The notes: generated by a model from the letters alone, not told the origin. Shown: positions 46,805-58,570, numbered from the stretch's first letter. The stretch: 64,000 nucleotides of DNA from Termitomyces sp. T153 (GCA_018296165.2 JACKQL020000001.1:124001-188000), one strand, 5' to 3'. Translations and numbers: made by a program.

Positions 46805-47243
46805 GTATCGGGCTCGAACCGGGTACGTAGTTTTTAGAGCATTCAGTAGTTTTACATACTATCACGTGTACAGGGTTGCAAAATGAATGGGAGTTGCAAA
46901 ATGTAAATTTTTCAGAGATCGGGATATCCGTATCCTTGATCTTCTCAGATTTAGATAAAGTAATACTAGTACTCTTTGCATCCTGAATTTGGCACGGATT
47001 GAGCATGTCATTGTATTGTGATTACTTGATCTTTCAGAAGAAAATGATATTTATCTGAAAGATCGTTCTCAGGTTTGATCTCCAGTTGTTGTACACAGGT
47101 AGAATATATTATAAAGAAGGTATATGCTCAATTTTTAGGTGTCTGGAAGGACTATAGAGTTTAAACTTATGTTTTGCGTGACAAATCAATGATTTCACTT
47201 TGATCGGAATCTAAAGTCCGCCAGGCGCGGTCGCGACGCGGTT
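46805..47243. other. Unique DNA up to the edge of the second repeat block
   Basis: 439 bp without a supported gene. A minus-strand B-box-like GGTTCGAGCCC lies at about 46,808-46,818 but no tRNA can be folded around it. CG dinucleotides persist to about 47,240 (GCGCGGTCGCGACGCGG) and then vanish. Confidence 0.5.
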
Positions 47244-48069
47244 TGTTGAATCTATTTCTCAAAACTCAGATCTAGAAGCTAGCAAAGGTGTTAGCAAAAG
47301 GGGGATATCAAACTGGAACTAGCCATAGGTGTTAGCACAAGAACAAGCCTTGGCAAAATAGTACCTGGAAGTGGTACTAGCAAAACAAGGATGATGAGTG
47401 CAATAGCTCAACAATGCTGGAATGACAGTTGCTAAGAGAGCACTAGGGCAAAAGAAGAAGCTTAGCATTGAAAAGACTGTGATCTGAAGTCTGGGGCTAT
47501 AACAGTGTACAATTCTTCAATAAAGTATAGAAAACAGTATTTATAGTAAATGAAAGCAATGAGACCATAAGGAGATGGTAGCAGTAAGTAATAGGTCAGA
47601 TAGTTGTTAGCTACCTAGGCAGGTCAGGTGGAATGTCAAGTAAAATGCAATGAACAAAAGTATAGCTAAAGGCAACCCTATGATACAACAGCTGATATGA
47701 CAGTCATAATGTCACCAGTGGGCCAAGATAATAAAACCAAATTGAGTAAATCAAAAGAGTCAATGATACCACAAGAAGTCAAATGCACAGTGAGGTCACT
47801 AGATCATTGCTAGCAGCCACTAAAGATCCCCAAGGAAATTGGTCCTATGGGTCAAGTGACAAATTCATATGACTGGCACATCATGTAGAAACTAGAAAAA
47901 TCTGGAAGTTGCTAAAAACATAGGAAAAGACAGAAATTAGTGCTTAGCAAGAATATGGTCTCATAATCATGCCTTATGGATGGCTTGCCTGTAGCTGCTG
48001 ACAGCCTGATTGGTCAGGTCATAAGTGGTGGGCTTGGCTTGGACTATCCATAGTTGATGTTCCCTTACA
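47244..48069 (-). repeat. Probable LTR (826 bp) at the block edge
   Basis: In minus orientation it starts TGTAAGGGAACATC and ends TTCAACA (TG...CA), and has a TATA-like CTATAAATACTG on the minus strand near 47,540. A purine-rich AGAGGCAAAA precedes it on the minus strand (48,070-48,079), as a polypurine tract would. Its left border coincides with the sharp change from CG-containing unique DNA. I found no partner LTR or matching duplication in the window. Confidence 0.45.
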
Positions 48070-48099
48070 TTTTGCCTCTTACAATTGGATCTCATTAGG

Positions 48100-49052
48100 G
48101 AGTGCATGGGTCAACTAGCAACCTGCTTCTTCAGCTCTTTTTCTGCATCCTTCTCTACTTTGTCTAACACCCAGTCCTTTCAGTCTTTCAACAAAATGCC
48201 CTTGTCTTGCCCCTTCTCTAGCTCTGCTTCAGGCTCCTCATGCTAGTCCTCCTCCTTCTACAAATGTTCCCACTTGCAGCCATACTTGTCTGAGACCAAG
48301 TGTTGCAACAATGAGTCATGCTGTATCTGCTGCATGATTTGTAGTAGCAACAACCACTGCTCCTGCATTTGCAAAGGCTGTATCCTCTGATGAGTCAACA
48401 ACCATCTTGTCAACAGAGTCAAAATCCCATTCTGCTATGGGTATAACAGCCCTCACTCCTGCAGGGCCTCAGACTGCCTTCATTGTCATGCCTGCTCCCT
48501 CTGTGGACAACTCACCTGGGTGTATTTGCCTTATAATTAGCTCTCTTTCCATGAGGTCTTTTGTAGTGGTGCTGTCTGCAGAAAAGTCAATGATTACCTG
48601 CCTCACTTTATTTTGTGCTCATTCCCTGATATTCTTGCATTTTGCACACTTTGCTGCCTCCACATATGATGTGCCCCATCCTGTGCAAGCTGCCTGCCAC
48701 CCTCCTCCTTCCCCTGGCTCCTACTCGGCTCTACTATCTGTCCCTCCTCCATTCTCCCCATTTTGTCCCACTTTTCCTTCACCTGTTCTGCTATCTTCTT
48801 CACTATTTGCACAAATGTTTTTACCAGTGTCTCTAACATCTCCTTGTACTCCTTCATTGCTTTTTCCACTGCATCCATCACCACTCTCTCTGTCTTCTTT
48901 GCTGCCATCCCTTCAAGGCCAAATGCCACTGCCTGCATGCCATTGCAAGTGTCTGCCAGTATGTCTGTGTTCCTTGCTACCTGCATGATCACTGTTTTGA
49001 GCATTTCCATGTCTATAGGGCTGCCTTGGTGCATTGATGAAGCCTTCTGCAC
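48100..49052 (-). pseudogene. Decayed retroelement ORF, Gag/ORF1-like
   Basis: The minus strand reads a helix-rich 149-aa stretch (48,603-49,052) with MDAVEKAMKEYKEMLETLVK, followed after a frame change by RQVIIDF...LMERELI and further fragments with an in-frame stop near 48,469. The order of a helical region and then RQxxIDxD...EL resembles the ORF1/Gag-like protein of basidiomycete LINE-type elements. Stops and frame changes show it is not functional. Which element owns it is unclear: the adjacent LTR (47,244-48,069) argues for an LTR element. Confidence 0.4.
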
Positions 49053-49971
49053 TAAGCCATTCCTTGGCCTTGTCTAGCAAGTTGACTTGCATCTCTTGGG
49101 TGCTCTGTCTTGTAACAGATCTGGCTTCAGGCAGTTTTGCCTAGCCTCCACTGCTGGCTCCCAGCATACCATTGCTTTGTTGTCATGTAGTGGTGTAGTA
49201 GAGTAGGAATGAAAGTACTGAAAATACAGGATAGAGTATTGCTACTTTTAATCTGCTTCCTCCCATCTTTGTGTTCTCTCAAGTCCAAAAACCCAAGTTT
49301 CCATAGTTGCAGGTGGTGGCTCAAGATCAAAAGTGTTTTCCTTTAGGCTGTTTCTGGGTCACTTTCATCACTCCTTTCCATTCCTACCCATACCATTCCT
49401 CACTGTTCAGAATCTGTCCCAGTATCTTGGATTTTTTGCTATGGTGCTTTGGCCTGGCATCCCCCTATATGCATTGCACAGAACATGAAAATATTCTGAT
49501 TTTTTGCCTATATTCTAATAGATACAACCCCTATTCATCCTTTCTTGTCAACTTTTAATACCATTCACCATGACTCATCTTTGTTGTATATGCACCTCAT
49601 ACCTTGGGCAGTGTTATTCTCAGGAGGCCTTTGCCTAATTCAGTCAAAGGGGTTTGGACTTTGTTTGTTGCACATGCACCTCACACTTGCCTTTTGCAGT
49701 GATTCAGCATTGTGCACACATTGGTGTAGTGTTTAAGGATGGAGGCCTTTGCATAGTTTTGGACTTTTGTCTGTTTGCTTAAGGATTGGTATATCTAGTG
49801 GCTGATCACTGCCACTTTCCACTCTGCTTTTTACCTATGCATATTCTGGGAATGTAGATGTTTCTTTCAGTATTCTTTCTGTGGTTGGTCACTCCTTATT
49901 TATTCACCCACCCACTACCTACTTTATCTCATGGATCTTCTCTCTCAACATTTGCTTTTTTTGGTGGAAGG
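49053..49971. other. AT-rich repeat-block DNA without a recognisable feature
   Basis: 919 bp, CpG-poor, short frames only. Probably transposon debris into which the chromovirus inserted. Confidence 0.45.
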
Positions 49972-50339
49972 TTTAAGGGTGACCTCTGGGAGCAGCAGCT
50001 CGGAGTCATGCAGCTAGCAGAGGGGAATCCAAAGTATATTAGCAAGTAGATGACAATACAACAGTAACTAATCACTTAGCAGAGAAGAATCCAAAGAGAA
50101 CAAGTCTAAGGATCCCTACTGCTCAGTGTGGCACATCAGCAGGCAGCAGAAGCATGGGAACAGCTATACAGAAGACCAGAGCTACTCCTAACCCTAGGAA
50201 AGTGACCAATGAAGTAATATGGAAAGTCCTGTAGATCTCCAAAGATCTCCAGGGGTCTGAAATGAGTCCTGGAGATATTGAGTAAGCTGTGAAGGTGCTG
50301 GAACAAGCCGTGGAGGTCAGAAATGGAAGTCCCCTGACA
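49972..50339 (-). repeat. 3' LTR of the chromovirus
   Basis: Aligns over its full 368 bp with 56,915-57,282. The left terminal TG has become TT. Confidence 0.8.
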
Positions 50340-50451
50340 TCACCCCCCCTCTAGCATGTGGTGTCTCAATGTGTGGGGTAGAAAAAGTTCTGAATTGCCT
50401 GGTCCACTGGGGAGATGGAATAGATTCCTTGGATGGCACACAGTGCATCTG

Positions 50452-51574
50452 TGTCATGACCCACTTCCTGGACCCCCAAACCTCATTACCAACCTGCTTG
50501 CTTCCCTGGAGTTCCCCCCAACATCCTGTCAAACTCCCCCAACCATTACACACCCTCAGTGCCCACTCCAAGTAACTCTGACACTTCTCCAGCAAACCCT
50601 GATGGCCTCTTGGCTAACTCCAATGCCTTCTCCACAGCTGTTGATGCTTCTCTTGACCTTCCTGAGCCCCTGGGACCTTCCCCCATCATTCCTGACTCTG
50701 CTGCACTTCACCAACTCCTAGTCTGCTCAACCAATCCCAGAGCATCACAACAACTCTGGAATGGCCTGTGTCCTTCAACTGATCCCATCAGAATATCACT
50801 GCAGCCCATCCTCTGATCACAACCGACACTCATTGACTCTGTGCAACTCTGTCAAGCCTCACTGCCACACCTGCTGTCCCCTGGAGCCCTTCAGTAGTCA
50901 GTATATGAGTCATAAAGTAGCTCCTTGTACTCTAGTCTTGATATTGCCTTACCTGATGTGTTTCTAATTGTTTCTGTCTTGTGCTTTGTGTTCCATGTTA
51001 TGTTTCCTTTTATCTCCATCTCCCAGTCTTGTCTTGTCTCTACTTCTGTTATTGTTCTCATTATTGTTTTGTATCTCTGCTTGAATCTATTTTTGTTCTT
51101 GCTCCAATCTCATCTCATCTTGTTCAGCTCCATTTCTATTATTGTGTTCAAGTCCTTTCAACTTTAACACCTTTACAAACTCTATGCTTATGATTACAAA
51201 CCTCAAACATTCTTAAAACCAACTCCAGACCTTGCTATTCTCTCAGCTCCAAGAACCATCAACTACTGTTGATCCCCTATCAAACTCTAGCTCCGCTCCC
51301 ATCACTTATGTAGCCTCTGCTTGTTCTGCACCTCTAGTACTCACTTCTGGACTTGTACCTGGCACCCCATCAAGCCTGACCCCTTCCCTGCAACTCATCC
51401 TAGACCTCTCTGAACCACCCCAGACTTGTTCAAATCACTCCCCATCACTTATCCTCACAAGTCCCCAACATTTAAACCTCTCCCAAATGCCCAGTTATCA
51501 GTGTGGGACATCATGTCTGCCTAGTAATGATTTGCCCAGTATAGCTGAGCCTCCATGGTCAGCAGAACCTGACA
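50452..51574 (-). repeat. Solo LTR of the 1-5,471 element family, reverse-oriented and CpG-decayed
   Basis: In window orientation it starts TGTCATGACCC and ends AACCTGACA, and aligns end to end with the reverse complement of the LTRs at 4,328-5,471 and 14,851-15,997. Perfect 5-bp duplications ATCTG flank it (50,447-50,451 and 51,575-51,579). Many differences from the young copies are CG to TG or CA. Here the element sense strand is plus in the window: TATATGAG at about 50,901 replaces the TATA box. It interrupts the chromovirus frame just after the chromodomain. Confidence 0.88.
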
Positions 51575-51579
51575 ATCTG

Positions 51580-51790
51580 GGTGCTTCCAATAGAACTCCC
51601 TGATATGCCCCAGGGCATGCACATTCTCCCACAGTTCCTAGGAGATGTCCTTGATTCTGTAACCTTTCCACTTCATCTTGTACTGTAGCCATTACTGGAA
51701 TAAATGACTATCCAGGATCTCCTCTACCTTGTACTCCTTGCTGTTGTTGATCACCACTAGAGGTAGCAGGAGTAGTGTATGTTGCCCTGA
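51580..51790 (-). pseudogene. Chromodomain at the end of the chromovirus integrase
   Basis: The minus strand reads EYKVEEILDSHLFQ, a stop, then KMKWKGY, the two halves of a chromodomain, followed by REFYWKHPD up to the solo-LTR insertion site. It places the element among chromoviruses, whose chromodomain directs integration to heterochromatin. Confidence 0.75.
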
Positions 51791-52910
51791 AACAGGGTCC
51801 TTTGGGACCAGAGACAACTTAACCACATTGAACACCAGATGGAGCTGGCACATTTCCATAGGGAGCCAGAGTCAGTAGACTAGAAGCCCTACCTGTTGTT
51901 CCACTATAAAAGGTCTCAGTTGGTGGTGCAAGAGCTTTTTTGATGGTTGGATAGTTGTAATATTGGAGGCATCCAAGTAGACTCAATCTCTGGGCTGGTA
52001 TTTGGGCACTGGGGTCCTTCTGCAGTTGTAGTATTGCACTATGTCATCCTTTGCCTTTGTAAGAGCTGCCCAAGCCTCCTCCTGTAACTTCTTCATCTGG
52101 TCTGCAAACTTGTTTACTGCTTCATTCTCTGAGGGCCAGGTCCAGGGTTTGAAGCCCATGCATGAATGCCATCTAGTGTTGAGGAAGAAGGGGGAGATTT
52201 GGGTGGATGCATGGACATGGTTGTTGTACTGGAACTCTGCATCAGGGAGGAGTTCATCCCAATCATCTTGGCACTTGTTGCAGAAGAGGCAGAGGTACTG
52301 CTCCAACTCCTGGTTTACATGCTTGGTCTGGCCATTGAACTGTGGGTGTCAGGCAGTAGAGGTGTGGAGCTTCACACCAAGTAGTTAGTAGAGTTTCCTG
52401 ATGAAGTCCACTATGAACTACAGAACCTGATCCAAGACATAGGTGTCGGAGAAGCCATGAAGCTTTCAGACATTTCTCCAATATAGGTTTGTAGTGCCCA
52501 TGGCAGAGCAAGTAGTGTGAGTTGGAATGAAGTGCACTTGTTTGCTATACAGATCCACTACTACCATGATGGTATCATAACTGTAGGTGTTAGGGAGTTC
52601 TATGATGAAGTCTACAGAGGCAACACTCTATTGCTTCATAAGGATGGGTAAAAGGTGTAGCTGTCCAGAGGAGAGGTGATGCTGAGGCTTGGTTCAGAGG
52701 CAAAGATCACATGTACTAGTGTAGGACCCAATATACTGGGACATCTGGGGCCACCAGTAATTCTGTGAAAACAGCTCCAGTATTTTCCATTGTCTGGAGT
52801 GCCTAGCAATCTATGAGTCATGGTGTTGCTCTACAATCATCCAGCAGAGCTCCAAAATGTTGGGCACATAAATACAATCCCAAAAAGTCAAGATCCCATC
52901 TTGGAGGGCT
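51790..52910 (-). pseudogene. Chromovirus integrase
   Basis: Minus-strand fragments follow integrase order: a zinc-finger region (around 52,640-52,820), ELPNTYSYDTIMVVVDLYSK with HFIPTHTT (core Asp region, about 52,500-52,600), HPQFNGQTKHVNQELEQY (about 52,310) and DDWDELLPDAEFQYNNHVHA (about 52,240). Several stops and base changes. Confidence 0.8.
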
Positions 52911-53125
52911 CATTCATCTGTGCAGACCAATTTAGCACCTGTGGTACACCCCAATTTCAGTGCCCTAAGTGCCTGAGTGACAAGTTCCTCCTACTGACCA
53001 TCTTGGTTGCTCTGCTAAATGTCCCAGAGGATGTCTACATCTGCTCCCTTGATAGCTAGAACTTTCATGGCTCAGATCACAAACAATTTGGGCCAGAGGA
53101 GCACAATGTTGCTATTGTTCCCCCC

Positions 53126-54620
53126 TCAAGTGCCATGGTCCACTCTCCAGGACAGAGTGTTTAGTTTTCCCATACTCAGGCCAGGCTTGTAGTGCAGCAA
53201 AAAGTCAAAGTTGGCTAGATAGAGGGACCACTGGGCTTGTTGGCAGTTGAGTTTCTTGGCCATTTGGAAGTACTCAAGGTTCTTGTGGTCTGTCCAGACC
53301 TCAAACTTGTGCCATGCACCTTCCAGAAAATGCTGCCATTCCTCAAACAACTGGACAATGACCAGCATCTCTTTGTTGTGGATCTTATAGTTATACTCTA
53401 CCACATTCAGCCTCTTGGAGTAGAAGGCTACTAAATGCCACTTTCCATCTTCTGGGGACTGTTGTGTGAGAACTGCTCTGTTGGCAAAGTCAGAGCTGTC
53501 AGCTTCAACTCAGAAGAAAGAGTTGTTGTTCAGGAAAAGGAGAATGGGTCTAGAGGTAACAGCATGCTTGAGAGCACTGAAAGCCCTTTGCTCCAGAGGC
53601 CCTCATCTCCATGTGACATCTTTCCCTGTGAGATCAAATAGCAGATGGGCATGATGCAAGAAGTCCTGGATAAACCTCTAGTAGAAGTTTGCAAAACCTA
53701 GGAAGGCCTGCACCTCCTTCTTGTTCCTGGGCTCCAGCCATTCCACAATGCCCACTACCTTCACTGGGTCCATCTCTGCCATTCTATGTAAGATAATCAG
53801 GCTCAGATACTTGATTCAGATCTGTTTAAACTTGCACTTCTCCACTTTGAGGTAGAGCTAGTGCTGGCAGAGACATTCCAAGATGAGGTGTGTATGATCC
53901 AGCAGTGCTCTTCCAGCATTTTAGTGTAGATGAGGATATTGTCAAGGTATATGCACACTATGCCTTTGGCAATGAGGTCTTGGAAGATGTCATTCATCAT
54001 TGTCTAGAAGGTAGCTAGGCTATCAGTGAGTGCAAAGAACTTGATGAAAGGTTCAAACAATCCCCAATTGGTCCAGAAGGCAGCCTTCCACTTGTCTCCC
54101 TCCTGAATGTGCACATTGTTGTAGCCCCACCAGACATCCAGTTTGCTGAAGTACTATGCACCTCAGAGGTTGTTGATGAGCTTGAAGCTGAGGGGGAGGG
54201 GGTAGTGGTTCTTCACAGTCATGGCATTGAGAACCTGGTAATCCTGAACCAGTCAGAGTGAGCTGTCTTTCTTCTTGATGAAGAAAACCAGAAAAGCCAT
54301 CAGAGATTTGAAGAGGTGTATGCGACTTGAGTCTAGATTCTCTTGTAGAAAGGCATTAAGTTTGTCCTGCTCCTTGGATGCTAGCAGATAGACCTTATAA
54401 GTGGAGGGTGCAGAGTTGGGAAGTAATTCAATAGCATGGTCTTACTACTTGCACTCTAGAAGCAAGTCAAATGAGGCCTTGGAGAACACATCCTTGAATG
54501 CATAGAGGTAGGGAGGTACAATGTCCTGGAACTCCTGGGGCATAGAGTTAGTAGCAAATGCCTGGGCCAGTCACTGGAATGTGGTCTAACTAGCCCAAAT
54601 CTCCATGATAGAGGGCAGCA
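53126..54620 (-). pseudogene. Chromovirus reverse transcriptase and RNase H
   Basis: The palm motif appears as YLDNILIY near 53,940 (canonical YxDD, second Asp changed to Asn). RNase H at 53,126-53,404 has YNYKIHNKEMLVIVQL, FEVWTDHKNLEYF and HYKPGLSMGKLNTLS, the normal gypsy pattern. Stops between fragments show decay. Confidence 0.85.
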
Positions 54621-55047
54621 AATGTAAGGTGATAGTGTAAATCTAGTCCCCCACCTCTACTGCTTCATCTAGAAACTCCAGATCAAGTATGCCTCCAAAC
54701 CCCTTTCTATGTTCCTCCTCTAAGGCTCTGCTGCTACTCCAGTTGTCCTCATAGAGGGCCTCTCTATAGAGAAATGCTAGGGGTGGGGAATCCAGGAGGT
54801 CTAAGTCAGCAAAGGGGAAAGGGCCAGCATAGCATGCACAAATGGCTGTGTGCTCTCAAACTTGAGCCCAGCATTCTTCCTTGGCCTCAGTGGTGCAGGC
54901 AGAGCATCTGCAAGAGCACCAGCTCATTGTTACTTTGCCCTTGGCCCAGTCTACTTTGGGGTTGTGCTCCTAAAGCCATGTAAAACCAAGGATTATGTCC
55001 TGCTTGCCCAAACTGGTGACAGCAAAGACTGCATGCTCCATATAATT

Positions 55048-55780
55048 TCAATAACAAAGGACAAGGTTGACCACAGAGCTGATAGTGCCTGCTTTTTTGG
55101 GTGTTCCATCAATGTTGAAGACTAGAATGGGCTTGGAAAGTGGCTGCATGGTCAGGCCATAGCACTTGACAAACTCTGAGTCTAAGAACAGTCCTGTCAC
55201 TCTGCTATCTAGGAGAGTGGTGACTCCACGAGCTTGCTGGGTGTCTGTAGTCTCAATTTCCATGTTAAGACACAGTGAGTTGGCAGATGGGCTTGAAGCC
55301 ACTATATACTGTTGGGGCATTCAGCATGCCCAGGCAGGGCAGCACCAGCAGATCCTAGCTAGCATCATGGAACTTGGCTGAGGCTCCAGAGTTGGTATTT
55401 GTATGTCTGGAAAGGGACATTGAGGTTTCACTGTATTAGAATGAGGGACATTGGAAAAAGCAATTTCATTTTCTAGCAACAGACATGAGAACCTGTTAGT
55501 ACCCAGCAACAGAGGCATACACCTTATCCATCACTTGACTAAAAATCCTTCTCCAGCTCCAGAGGTGACATGCAAGCACTGATCTTCTCTGAGATCAACT
55601 CTGGCATTGACTTGCCTGGTGACAGAGCTCTGGCAGCATCCTTCACAGCCAACAGTTGCAGAAGGAGTTCCTCCAACTCTGCTGTAGAGAGGTAGTGTAC
55701 CTCCAGACCTAAATGACAGTATTGTGTGAAGTGTCCGAGCTTCTGATATCTCCAGCACAATAGCAGTGCAGTGTGGAGCT
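55048..55780 (-). pseudogene. Chromovirus zinc knuckle and protease
   Basis: Protease-like TTLLDSRVTGLFLDSEFVK near 55,200 (active-site DSG changed to DSR) and a degenerate knuckle CWRYQKLGHFTQYC near 55,745, with its second Cys changed to Tyr. Confidence 0.75.
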
Positions 55781-56020
55781 GTCAGGCTGTGTCCATGTTC
55801 ATGGAGATGCCTGGTGGCAGGAGACACAGTGCAGGGATAGTCAGAGCAGGCACGGTCACTGGGCAAGCAGGCATGGGCACTGGGCAAGCAGGTGTGGGCA
55901 CTGAGCAAGCAGGCATAGGCACTGGGCAAGCAGGCACAAGGTACCAGAGGCTGGTAACCAGCATGAGGTGTATGTGGTGGAGCTCCCATCAAATCTCCAT
56001 GAGCTGCCACTGATCCTAGG

Positions 56021-56894
56021 CTACTTCATACTATGAAGCAATCCTCTTGTTATCTGGGCAGCTCTCTCAAAGTTGTCAATGCATTCTACTAGCATGGAGT
56101 GCAGGCCATTCCAAAACATTAGGCATAGCTGGAGGCTGTCAGGGTAGGTGGCTTGCTCAACCAGCACCCAGAAGGAGTCAATGTACTTGTCTAGCATTTG
56201 CTTCTCTTGCCTGTATTTCTCCCTGTCACATAGCATCAATGCAGCAGTTTTAGCAGAGTTAAGCAGGAAAAACTCTGCCTGGAAGTCCTTATTAAAGGTG
56301 GCCTAGTCCAGGAAACTTCCAACACCTCTGAGGCACCAGAAAACTTGCAATGTGTAAGTGGAGGCATGTCCAGTCTTCATGTATGACAGTATCCAGGCTA
56401 TTTTCAGCATGTCAGAGTCAAAAATGTCTCTGCTGAGGTGGATGTAGGTGAGGCAGGACTGGAGGAAATATTCCCCACTAGAACAAGCACCATTGTATGC
56501 ATCTGGGAGTGCAGAGCATAGAATCCACAGTTGTAGGGTCAATGGAGCTGCAGAGGCAAATACAGGGGCAGTCAGAGTTGGTTCTGTAACCAGGGAAGGT
56601 GTGGAAATAGGAGGTAGGCACTTGAGCAGTGCCTGGAGTGATTGGGAGATATGGTCTGTGGATTAACAGAGAGTAGAGAGTTTGGTTGTGTAGTGGGTGA
56701 GAGATGATTGCGTTAGTTGCACCTGGTTTTCTAAGTGTAGCAGGTGGGTCCAGGCTTTGTCCTGTGAGGCCAGAGCCTCTGAGGGGGTGTCTGCATTGGC
56801 AAGCTGCAAAATAGAACTCTGCAGTGCTTAATCCTGGTGAAGAAGTGACAAATAGAGGGAGGTTCCTTGTAGCTATGAAGGGCTTCCAGACCAA
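56021..56894 (-). pseudogene. Chromovirus Gag
   Basis: Two out-of-frame pieces: FLQSCLTYIHL...KIAWILSYMKTGHA (about 56,340-56,470) and QMLDKYIDSFWVLVEQATYP with DSLQLCLMFWNGL (about 56,090-56,200). These match the Retrotrans_gag pattern of basidiomycete gypsy elements. Confidence 0.75.
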
Positions 56895-56914
56895 TTTTTG
56901 GAGACTTGTTCTAC

Positions 56915-57282
56915 TGTAAGGGCAATCTCTAGGAGTGGCAGCTCAGAGCCACACAGCTAGCAGAGAGGAATCCAAAGTATATTAGCAAGTAGATGATGAT
57001 ACAACAGTAACTAATCACCTAGCAGAGGAGTATCCAAAGAGAACAAGTATAAGGATCTCCACTGCTCAGTGCAGCACATCAGCAGATGGCAGATACATGG
57101 GAATGGCTATACAGAAGACCAGAGCTACTTCTAACCCTAGAAGAGTGATAGATAAGGTAATATGAAAAGTCCTGCAGATCTTCAAATATCTCTGGGGGTC
57201 TGGAATGAGCCCCAGAGATGTCAAGTGAGCTGCAGAGGCACTGGAACAAGCTGTAGAGGTCAGAAATGGAAGTCCTCTAACA
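56915..57282 (-). repeat. 5' LTR of the chromovirus
   Basis: Starts TGTAAGGG and ends CTAACA in window orientation, 368 bp. Confidence 0.8.
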
Positions 57283-58275
57283 AAAGGGAAAAACATGGAT
57301 GGAATCCAGAACAAGATTTTGGCAGGTGTATGGAAGGAGAGGACAGAGTGACTATGGAGCAGAGGACAACATGACTCAGCAAACTATAGGCTAAGTGACA
57401 AGGACAATAGGAAGAGGAACATGGCATTAGTAAGCCTTCAGAATTTTTTATTATTTTTCTGGTTGAGAGTGTGTTCACTGCTCAAGATCATGGAGACAAT
57501 CTGAAGGGGTATGTAATGGGCCCTCTGGTCTATTTTGGACTTAGTAGTGCAGCCACCCCCTAGTCTTTTTCCTTACCACTATGTGTAGTCACCTTTTTAC
57601 TATAGAATTGAGTCATATGCACTTGGGACTGGGGACTGAAGCTCACCCAGAACCAACTGTTACAATGACTCACCTTCTACTAACTGGAGTGCCCCCCAAT
57701 GCTGTCAAGATTCTGGTTCATTGGACTTCCAAGGTTTTTCTCAGGTACTGAATGTCTTTGGAACTGATAGCTCCATTATACATTGAGCTACTTACTCTGA
57801 TTATGAGAGATTCAGGACTTCTACAACTTTCTGCTACTCATGGAGCTATTATCTTGCAATGTGCAGGCTCTCTCCAATCTGAGTGCCTACTTGCCAATTG
57901 TGTTACAAGCAGCGTCCAGCATGCTCTTTCAGGAGATGTCCCTTCCTCCCTCTGTCACATTCTTCCTCATGCTTTTTCTTTATTCTTCTTTGCTTTTCCT
58001 ATCTGCTGGTCCCAGGTTCAGCCCTCAGGCTGCACTGGTTCTCTGTCTGTAATTCAGACAAGTGCTGCTCCTTCCACACTGCCTCTTCCACACTGCCTCT
58101 TATCAGACCTCTGGATTGTTTTCTTTATTCCCAGCCTACTGCTCATTGTAGACCTCCCATATTTGGGTCACAGGTATCACCTCAAGGGCTATTTTTTGGT
58201 TATATTTGTATGAGGTCACATGCCACAGGCCTGAAGATTGAGGCCATTTACAATGGATTTCTGTTGTTGAGTCAG

Positions 58276-58362
58276 CACATGACTGGTCAACTTGTTGACA
58301 AGTCACATGCACAGGTCAGGCAAGCCTCAGGACACATGACTGGTCAACTTGTCAACAAGTCA
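58276..58362. repeat. Pair of near-palindromic direct repeats
   Basis: CACATGACTGGTCAACTTGT starts at 58,276 and again at 58,333. The centres are ACTTGTTGACAAGT and ACTTGTCAACAAGT, reverse complements of each other, each an inverted repeat of ACTTGT around two bases. Confidence 0.6.
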
Positions 58363-58438
58363 TGTGACTTTTCTGTCATACTGTACAGTTGTGTCCCACA
58401 CTTCCAAAACCCTAAAGTGTAGCATTTGGCCTAGAGAG

Positions 58439-58570
58439 CTCCTTAGACTTGTTCTCTTTGGAGCTCCCTTTGCCAGGTGTGTAGTAGACACTGTACAGTA
58501 CTGAATAGACTTTGGATCTCCCTTTGCCAGCTGTGTAATTGAGCCATAGCCTCTAGAGGTTGCCCTTACA
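58439..58570 (+). repeat. Partial LTR of the same chromovirus family, opposite orientation
   Basis: It matches the reverse complement of the first part of the 368-bp LTR and ends CCCTTACA, the complement of the LTR start TGTAAGGG. About 132 bp remain. Confidence 0.7.

Larger units (their letters stand above)
49972..57282 (-). mobile_element. Decayed Ty3/gypsy chromovirus
   Basis: Paired LTRs of 368 bp (49,972-50,339 and 56,915-57,282) bound a minus-strand gypsy element with the order Gag, protease, reverse transcriptase, RNase H, integrase, chromodomain. A polypurine tract (AGAGGGGGGGTGA on the minus strand, 50,340-50,352) precedes the 3' LTR. Flanking pentamers are GAAGG (left) and AAAGG (right), an imperfect duplication fitting an old insertion. 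All domains carry stops or frameshifts and CG dinucleotides are scarce, so it is inactive. A solo LTR of another family is nested at 50,452-51,574. Confidence 0.88.

Noticed and set aside
46790..46835. tRNA gene on the minus strand (GGTTCGAGCCC)
   Set aside because: No matching acceptor, D-arm or A box upstream, and the segment overlaps the start of the small candidate gene.
48407..48988. Plus-strand 193-aa open frame
   Set aside because: Ser/Pro/Leu-rich complement of the minus-strand helical retroelement frame, which has the better protein character.
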